From: Clostridiaceae bacterium | GTDB taxonomy: Bacteria > Bacillota > Clostridia > Acetivibrionales > DTU013 | Length of the DNA: 9,512 nt | NCBI GenBank assembly: GCA_012799845.1 | Contig: JAAZKL010000071.1 | Coordinates: forward strand, 1-9,512 | Direction: 5' to 3' | Shown here: positions 6,117-9,512 of the stretch, piece by piece | Position numbering within the stretch: the stretch's first letter is position 1 | Layout: every line of letters begins with the position of its first letter | Notes under the pieces: model-generated | The model's input: the letters and a program-made list of their open reading frames with translations, nothing else | What the model was told of the DNA's origin: nothing | Databases searched by the model: none | Position numbers and translations under genes: made by a program

Positions 6117-6168
6117 TTGCCGGCATATCGCTGTAAGGATCCCGGAATTGAGGGACCGCCGGAGGCAA
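6117..6168 (+). ncRNA. Possible structured 5' leader (long hairpin) of the HAD gene
   Basis: TTGCC (6117-6121) pairs with GGCAA (6164-6168), GGC (6122-6124) with GCC (6158-6160) across a GGA bulge, and an inner stem of GG(A)TCCC (6137-6143) with GGGACC (6152-6157) has an 8-nt loop. This is one nested fold within the predicted leader. I do not recognise a known riboswitch class, and the outer helices are short. Confidence 0.35.
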
Positions 6169-6256
6169 AGTTTGCGGCTGATCTGACTGACGGGACCAAA
6201 TGAATGAAAAATAAAAACAACAAAAATGAAAGTAAAATGAAGAAAAGGAGCATGAA

Positions 6257-6898
6257 ATGTACGAACTGATAATATTCGATATCGACGGCACAATGATCGA
6301 CACAGAAGAAGTCGTTAGAAAAGCGTACGGGCATGCAATGTTTGAGGAACTCGGCAGGGACCTCACCGACGAGGAACTGGCCCGGGCTTTTGGAGTTCCG
6401 ACGATGCAGGCTTTGGAGATATTGGGATCTAAGAATGTAGAAAAAGCAAGCAGGAGGTATTTTGAAAGTCTTTTCAAATACTACAGGGAAGGCGTCGGGC
6501 TTTTTGACGGGATCGAAGAACTGCTGCAGGAACTGATGAGGCGAGGTGTGAAATGCGGTATAGTCACATCGAGAAACAGGGACGAGGTAGCAAATGATAC
6601 GACTCTTAGCTCGCTGCTGAAGTATTTCGGATATGTCGTTACGTCGGAGGACACCCAAAAGCACAAGCCCGAAGCCGAGCCCGTGCTGAAGCTGATGGAG
6701 ATGGCTGGGGCAGAACCGCCGGGTGCGATCTATATTGGAGATACATATTATGACTTTATGTGCGCGAAGAACGCCGGGGTCGATTTTGCCCTGGCATCAT
6801 GGGGCGCCAGGGAGGATGGGAGGATCAGGCCGGACCATACGCTGGTCATGCCGGCTGATCTGTTGGATGTTCTGGATCAGGAACGTTGCCGGGGATGA
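6257..6898 (+). CDS. HAD-superfamily phosphatase (subfamily IA, phosphoglycolate phosphatase / phosphoglucomutase-like)
   Basis: Cytoplasmic Mg-dependent phosphohydrolase or phosphomutase of the HAD-IA group. Motif I is DIDGT with nucleophile Asp8 and acid/base Asp10. Motif II is Thr104-Ser105 in GIVTSR, motif III Lys137 in HKP, and motif IV GDTYYD with Asp162 and Asp166. All are intact. A helical cap domain between motifs I and II (about residues 15-85) marks class I. At 213 residues it is full length. AAAAGGAG lies 6 nt before ATG 6257, and the overlapping ATG at 6252 is out of frame. It has its own promoter and is followed 127 nt later by the FGGY kinase, which suggests handling a phosphorylated sugar or polyol, but the substrate is not determinable. 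Motif I reads DGTMIDTEE, close to the DGTLIDTE form common in phosphoglycolate phosphatases. Confidence 0.93.
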   Translation: MYELIIFDIDGTMIDTEEVVRKAYGHAMFEELGRDLTDEELARAFGVPTMQALEILGSKNVEKASRRYFESLFKYYREGVGLFDGIEELLQELMRRGVKCGIVTSRNRDEVANDTTLSSLLKYFGYVVTSEDTQKHKPEAEPVLKLMEMAGAEPPGAIYIGDTYYDFMCAKNAGVDFALASWGAREDGRIRPDHTLVMPADLLDVLDQERCRG

Positions 6899-6924
6899 GC
6901 ACCAGGAATTGAATCCGGATCCTG

Positions 6925-6941
6925 GTTCAGGCATGCTGAAC
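6925..6941. other. Small perfect inverted repeat after the HAD gene
   Basis: GTTCAG (6925-6930) and CTGAAC (6936-6941) surround GCATG. No T-run follows (AGTTGTACC), so it is a poor intrinsic terminator. It could be an operator half-site pair just upstream of the kinase promoter. Confidence 0.35.
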
Positions 6942-6958
6942 AGTTGTACCATATAATA

Positions 6959-6987
6959 TTGACATAATGGAAAAAGAAAAATAAAAT
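6959..6987 (+). promoter_or_regulatory. Near-consensus sigma-A promoter for the FGGY kinase gene
   Basis: A perfect -35 TTGACA (6959-6964), a 17-nt spacer, and TAAAAT (6982-6987), one base from consensus. The predicted start near 6994 gives a short leader of about 32 nt. The TATAAT at 6952-6957 just upstream has no matching -35. Confidence 0.75.
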
Positions 6988-7025
6988 AATAATAATCAGC
7001 AATAAACGAAAAAGGAGACGCAGCA

Positions 7026-8552
7026 TTGAAACCGTATGTCATAGGGATGGATATCGGAACACAGGGAACAAAAGCAGCACTTTTCGATGAAGAAATGAAA
7101 CTGATTGCAACAGCGTTCGAGGCATCGAAGCTGATATCGCCGAAGCCGGGAACCGTATGGCAGGAGCCGGATGATTTGTACAAGTCCTGTGCATCGACGA
7201 TCAGGGAACTGCTTGAGAAGCCAGGCATCGCGGCAAAGGATGTGGCTGCCATTGGCGTCGACGGCCAGATGGCAGGCATAATGGGGATAGATGAAAACGG
7301 AAAGGCATCGACTTACTATGACTCGTGGCTTGACACCAGGTGCGGCAAATATGCGGAAGAGATGCGCTTCAGGGCAGGGAAGCGGATAATCGCGCTGAGC
7401 GGAGGGCCTGCTTCATATGTTCACGGCCCCAAAATACTCTGGTGGAAAAACGAGCATCCTGAAGCATATGAGAAGACTGCCAGGTTCGTAATGCCGCAGG
7501 CATATGTTGTAGGGAGGATGACCGGGCTTTCGGCAGCCGAAGCATATTTTGACTATACTCATCTACATTTCTCGTGTCTCGCCGACAATGCCAGGAAATG
7601 CTGGTCTGATGAGTTGTTGGAGACCTTTGATATAGATAAGGCAAAAATGCCGCGGATAGTATCGCCCTTTGAGGTGGCAGGTAGGGTAATGAAGGATTTT
7701 GCCGCCATCTCCGGCCTCGCTGAGGGGATCCCTGTGGTTGCAGGCTGTGGAGATACTGCCGCCAGCACATTTGGTTCAGGGATGTTCGAAAGGGGACAGG
7801 TCCTGGATTGCGCGGGCACCGCATCTGTACTGTGCAGCGTAGTCGATAGTTTTGTACCGGATACTGAACATGAGACGCTGACGATGATGAGAAGTCCGAT
7901 AGACGGATTGTTCCTGCCGCTGGCCTATATCAACGGCGGAGGCATGTGTATCCGCTGGTTCCGCGACACACTGAGCGGGAAGCCGGCTGCCGGCTATAAT
8001 GAACTGAACAGTGAAGCGGAGTCTGTTGAACCCGGAAGTGAAGGGCTGTTTTTCATCCCGCACTTCTCAGGGAGAGCGATGCCGGTCAACATCAACCTGA
8101 AGGGTGCATGGCTGGGGCTTGATTTCAAGCATACACGCGGGCATATGTACCGGGCGGTATTGGAGTCAATTGCGTATGAGTACAGATATTACCTGTCTGT
8201 GCTGCGCAGCCTGTATCCAAATGATGAGTTCGGCAGTATGGCTGTTATCGGCGGAGGCGCTAAATCTGCTGTTTTCAACCAAATCAAGGCCGATGTGCTC
8301 GGGATGAATGTAACCGTATTCGAAACCGGCGATACAGCCCTGCTGGGGAGCGCAGTTATCGCGGCATATGGCGTCGGGATGTTGTCAGATTACAGGCAGC
8401 CTATACGCATGGTCATGAAAAAAAGAGCGGAATTTGCTCCGGATGCCGTGAAACATAGCGCATATCGGGCATATGCGGACAATTACCTGAGGGCTGTCGA
8501 TCAGCTGATGCCGTTTTATGACGAACCGGCTCCGGGTATATCTCCCCGCTGA
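7026..8552 (+). CDS. FGGY-family carbohydrate kinase (xylulokinase-like)
   Basis: Cytoplasmic ATP-dependent kinase of a sugar, polyol or sugar acid. The two-domain FGGY fold is complete at 508 residues. MDIGTQGTK (8-16) is the first phosphate-binding element. VDGQMAGIMGID (78-89) matches the xylulokinase GQMHG region. AGCGDTAAS (239-247) carries the expected catalytic base Asp243. GGGAKSAVFNQIKADVLG (409-426) is the second ATP-binding signature, with GDTALLGSAVIAA (435-447) after it. The start codon is TTG at 7026, preceded by AAAGGAG at 7011-7017, and no better ATG exists before the conserved N-terminus. The nearest described relatives are the xylulokinase-type members, but Gln82-Met83-Ala84 in place of GQMHG leaves the substrate open. 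With the DeoR regulator downstream and the phosphatase upstream it forms a carbohydrate-handling cluster. Confidence 0.93.
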   Translation: MKPYVIGMDIGTQGTKAALFDEEMKLIATAFEASKLISPKPGTVWQEPDDLYKSCASTIRELLEKPGIAAKDVAAIGVDGQMAGIMGIDENGKASTYYDSWLDTRCGKYAEEMRFRAGKRIIALSGGPASYVHGPKILWWKNEHPEAYEKTARFVMPQAYVVGRMTGLSAAEAYFDYTHLHFSCLADNARKCWSDELLETFDIDKAKMPRIVSPFEVAGRVMKDFAAISGLAEGIPVVAGCGDTAASTFGSGMFERGQVLDCAGTASVLCSVVDSFVPDTEHETLTMMRSPIDGLFLPLAYINGGGMCIRWFRDTLSGKPAAGYNELNSEAESVEPGSEGLFFIPHFSGRAMPVNINLKGAWLGLDFKHTRGHMYRAVLESIAYEYRYYLSVLRSLYPNDEFGSMAVIGGGAKSAVFNQIKADVLGMNVTVFETGDTALLGSAVIAAYGVGMLSDYRQPIRMVMKKRAEFAPDAVKHSAYRAYADNYLRAVDQLMPFYDEPAPGISPR

Positions 8553-8600
8553 ACATATCGGCTCCGGGGATTTTTCCCGACAGAGCATATCAGCCCCGGG
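8527..8600 (+). repeat. 32-nt tandem duplication spanning the kinase stop codon
   Basis: Unit one, 8527-8558, starts CGGCTCCGGG and ends AACATAT. Unit two, 8559-8590, starts CGGCTCCGGGG and ends AGCATAT. A third partial unit, CAGCCCCGGG, starts at 8591. The first unit includes the last eight or so codons of the kinase and its TGA, so the duplication involves the gene end. The period is not a multiple of 3. Confidence 0.8.
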
Positions 8601-8717
8601 AGATGATGGTTTGGAACGATCGGCCTTTGATGATTCCAACGGGGCACGCTTTCTGCAGACTTATGGGGCGTGCTGCCTGTTGATTTCATATTATATGAGA
8701 TAAAGGGGTTATAAGTC

Positions 8718-9512
8718 ATGGCGAAACAAACCGGAGCGATGCTGGCTCAAGTGCGTCAGCAGACTATTGCTGAACTTGTCCAGAAAATGGGCAATATCAC
8801 TGTCAACGATCTTTGTGCAAAATTCAACGTATCTCCTGCAACGATCAGAAACGATCTGCGGAGCCTCGAGAGCCGCAGTATCATCAAGCGGACCCATGGG
8901 GGCGCCATCAGCACATCCAAGATGGTATACGAGCTGAGCACCGTCCAGAAGGAAATCCGAAGTATCAATGAAAAAAGAGCGATCGCGCAGGCCGCAATGG
9001 AGTTTATACAGGAAGGCGATGCAATAGCGCTTGATTCGGGTACTACAACATTTGAAGTTGCACGTATGCTGACGAACATAAAGAATCTCACCGTCGTTAC
9101 AAACGACTTGCAGATAGCGTCATGGCTTGAGCAGAACACTTCTGTGAACATCATGCTTGCGGGCGGCCAGGTGCGGCGGAACTTCCGCTGTACGACAGGC
9201 CAGTCGGCGCTGGAAATGCTTTCGATGCTGCATGTCGACAAGGCGTTCATCGCAGTGAACGGCGTGAGCATAAAAACCGGGCTCACGACGCCGACCATGG
9301 ACATGGCATGTATAAAGAAGCAAATGATCGACTCGGCAGATAAAGTAATACTGCTTGCGGACAGCAGCAAGATCGGGCGGACCGCATTTGTAACCTATGC
9401 GCCGGTCTCCGTGCTGGACGTGATGATCACAGATGAGTTTGCAGACAGCAGTTTCGTGGATTCACTGCGCAGCACGGGAGTCAGTGTGATTTGCGCAAAA
9501 GTCGGCGCTAAC
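8718..9512 (+). CDS. DeoR-family transcriptional regulator, no stop before the window edge
   Basis: Repressor typical of sugar operons. Its frame stays open from ATG 8718 to the last base (265 codons), so it is absent from simple stop-delimited lists. AAAGGGG (8702-8708) is 9 nt upstream. The winged HTH is at residues 10-63: TVNDLCAKFNVSPATIRNDL (28-47) is the recognition region, and RTHGGA (58-63) is the family hallmark. The DeoRC sensor domain follows, with LDSGTTT (105-111) as the phosphosugar-binding loop and VTND soon after. DeoR proteins are usually about 250-260 residues, so the stop is expected just outside. The 165-nt gap after the kinase holds the 32-nt repeat and no strong terminator, so co-transcription with the kinase is possible. 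It probably senses a phosphorylated product of the kinase, by analogy with the family. Confidence 0.93.
   Translation, partial: MAKQTGAMLAQVRQQTIAELVQKMGNITVNDLCAKFNVSPATIRNDLRSLESRSIIKRTHGGAISTSKMVYELSTVQKEIRSINEKRAIAQAAMEFIQEGDAIALDSGTTTFEVARMLTNIKNLTVVTNDLQIASWLEQNTSVNIMLAGGQVRRNFRCTTGQSALEMLSMLHVDKAFIAVNGVSIKTGLTTPTMDMACIKKQMIDSADKVILLADSSKIGRTAFVTYAPVSVLDVMITDEFADSSFVDSLRSTGVSVICAKVGAN

Larger units (their letters stand above)
5852..6256. other. Divergent intergenic control region, 405 bp, no gene
   Basis: It holds control signals for two divergent transcripts: a near-palindrome and weak -10-like TATATA close to larA, the plus-strand promoter at 6073-6100, and a foldable leader at 6117-6168. 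Between 5917 and 6072 I see only AT-rich sequence and an imperfect repeat of TGAACCGG at about 6045 and 6063. Short open frames here lack ribosome sites or similarity to anything I recognise. Confidence 0.7.

Noticed and set aside
6020..6664. 214-codon minus-strand frame across the HAD promoter and gene
   Set aside because: It is antisense to the conserved HAD motifs and promoter, has biased composition and no ribosome site.
8644..8676. Terminator after the kinase (GGCACGC ... GCGTGCT)
   Set aside because: The stem is only 6-7 bp with a loop near 19 nt and no T-run follows.
8518..8703. 61-codon plus-strand frame over the kinase end
   Set aside because: It overlaps the kinase out of frame and is formed largely from the 32-nt duplication. 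No ribosome site.
1..9512. CRISPR array, transposon, phage or defence system
   Set aside because: The repeats are contiguous without spacers, and no transposase, integrase, nuclease or toxin motif is seen in any frame.

Overview
The window looks like chromosome of an anaerobic, low-to-mid GC Gram-positive bacterium, probably Clostridia (Bacillota). This rests on strong AAGGAG/GGAGG ribosome binding sites, a lipoprotein-type solute-binding protein, consensus or extended -10 sigma-A promoters, and the gene set: polar amino acid ABC importer, type Ic aspartate aminotransferase, and a nickel-dependent LarA racemase homologue. The taxon is inferred from style and not proven. No phage, IS, CRISPR, tRNA or rRNA is visible.

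Layout. (1) 1-186 is a degenerate 12-nt tandem repeat that stays open in one frame to a TGA. It may be the charged tail of an upstream gene or a non-coding minisatellite. (2) 187-2966, plus strand: an extended -10 promoter, an inverted repeat at the predicted transcription start, then an amino acid ABC import operon of lipoprotein binding protein, permease and ATPase. A 30-nt tandem repeat and a terminator-like hairpin lie between the first two genes. (3) A bidirectional terminator near 3010-3041 separates this operon from a convergent minus-strand pair. (4) 5851 down to 3154, minus strand: a LarA-family racemase/epimerase, then an aminotransferase. (5) 5852-6256: a divergent control region with a 28-bp near-palindrome on the larA side and, on the other side, a promoter plus a structured leader. 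(6) 6257-9512, plus strand: a HAD phosphatase, an FGGY carbohydrate kinase (TTG start, consensus promoter) and a DeoR-family regulator that is still open at the window edge.

How the genes may work together. The left half reads as amino acid uptake facing an aminotransferase plus a 2-hydroxy-acid racemase. That would fit amino acid to 2-oxo acid to 2-hydroxy acid metabolism, although no dehydrogenase is in the window. The right half reads as carbohydrate phosphorylation and dephosphorylation under a sugar-phosphate-responsive DeoR repressor. LarA sits between the two modules and could serve either, because its family includes lactate, malate, phenyllactate and short-chain hydroxy-acid racemases and also a D-gluconate 2-epimerase.

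The least ordinary signal is non-coding. Short imperfect tandem duplications (12, 15, 20, 30 and 32 nt periods) lie at or just past gene 3' ends throughout the window. One overlaps a stop codon, and one continues the reading frame of the binding protein past its stop for 50 codons as a decapeptide repeat. I did not find a clear new defence or mobile system.
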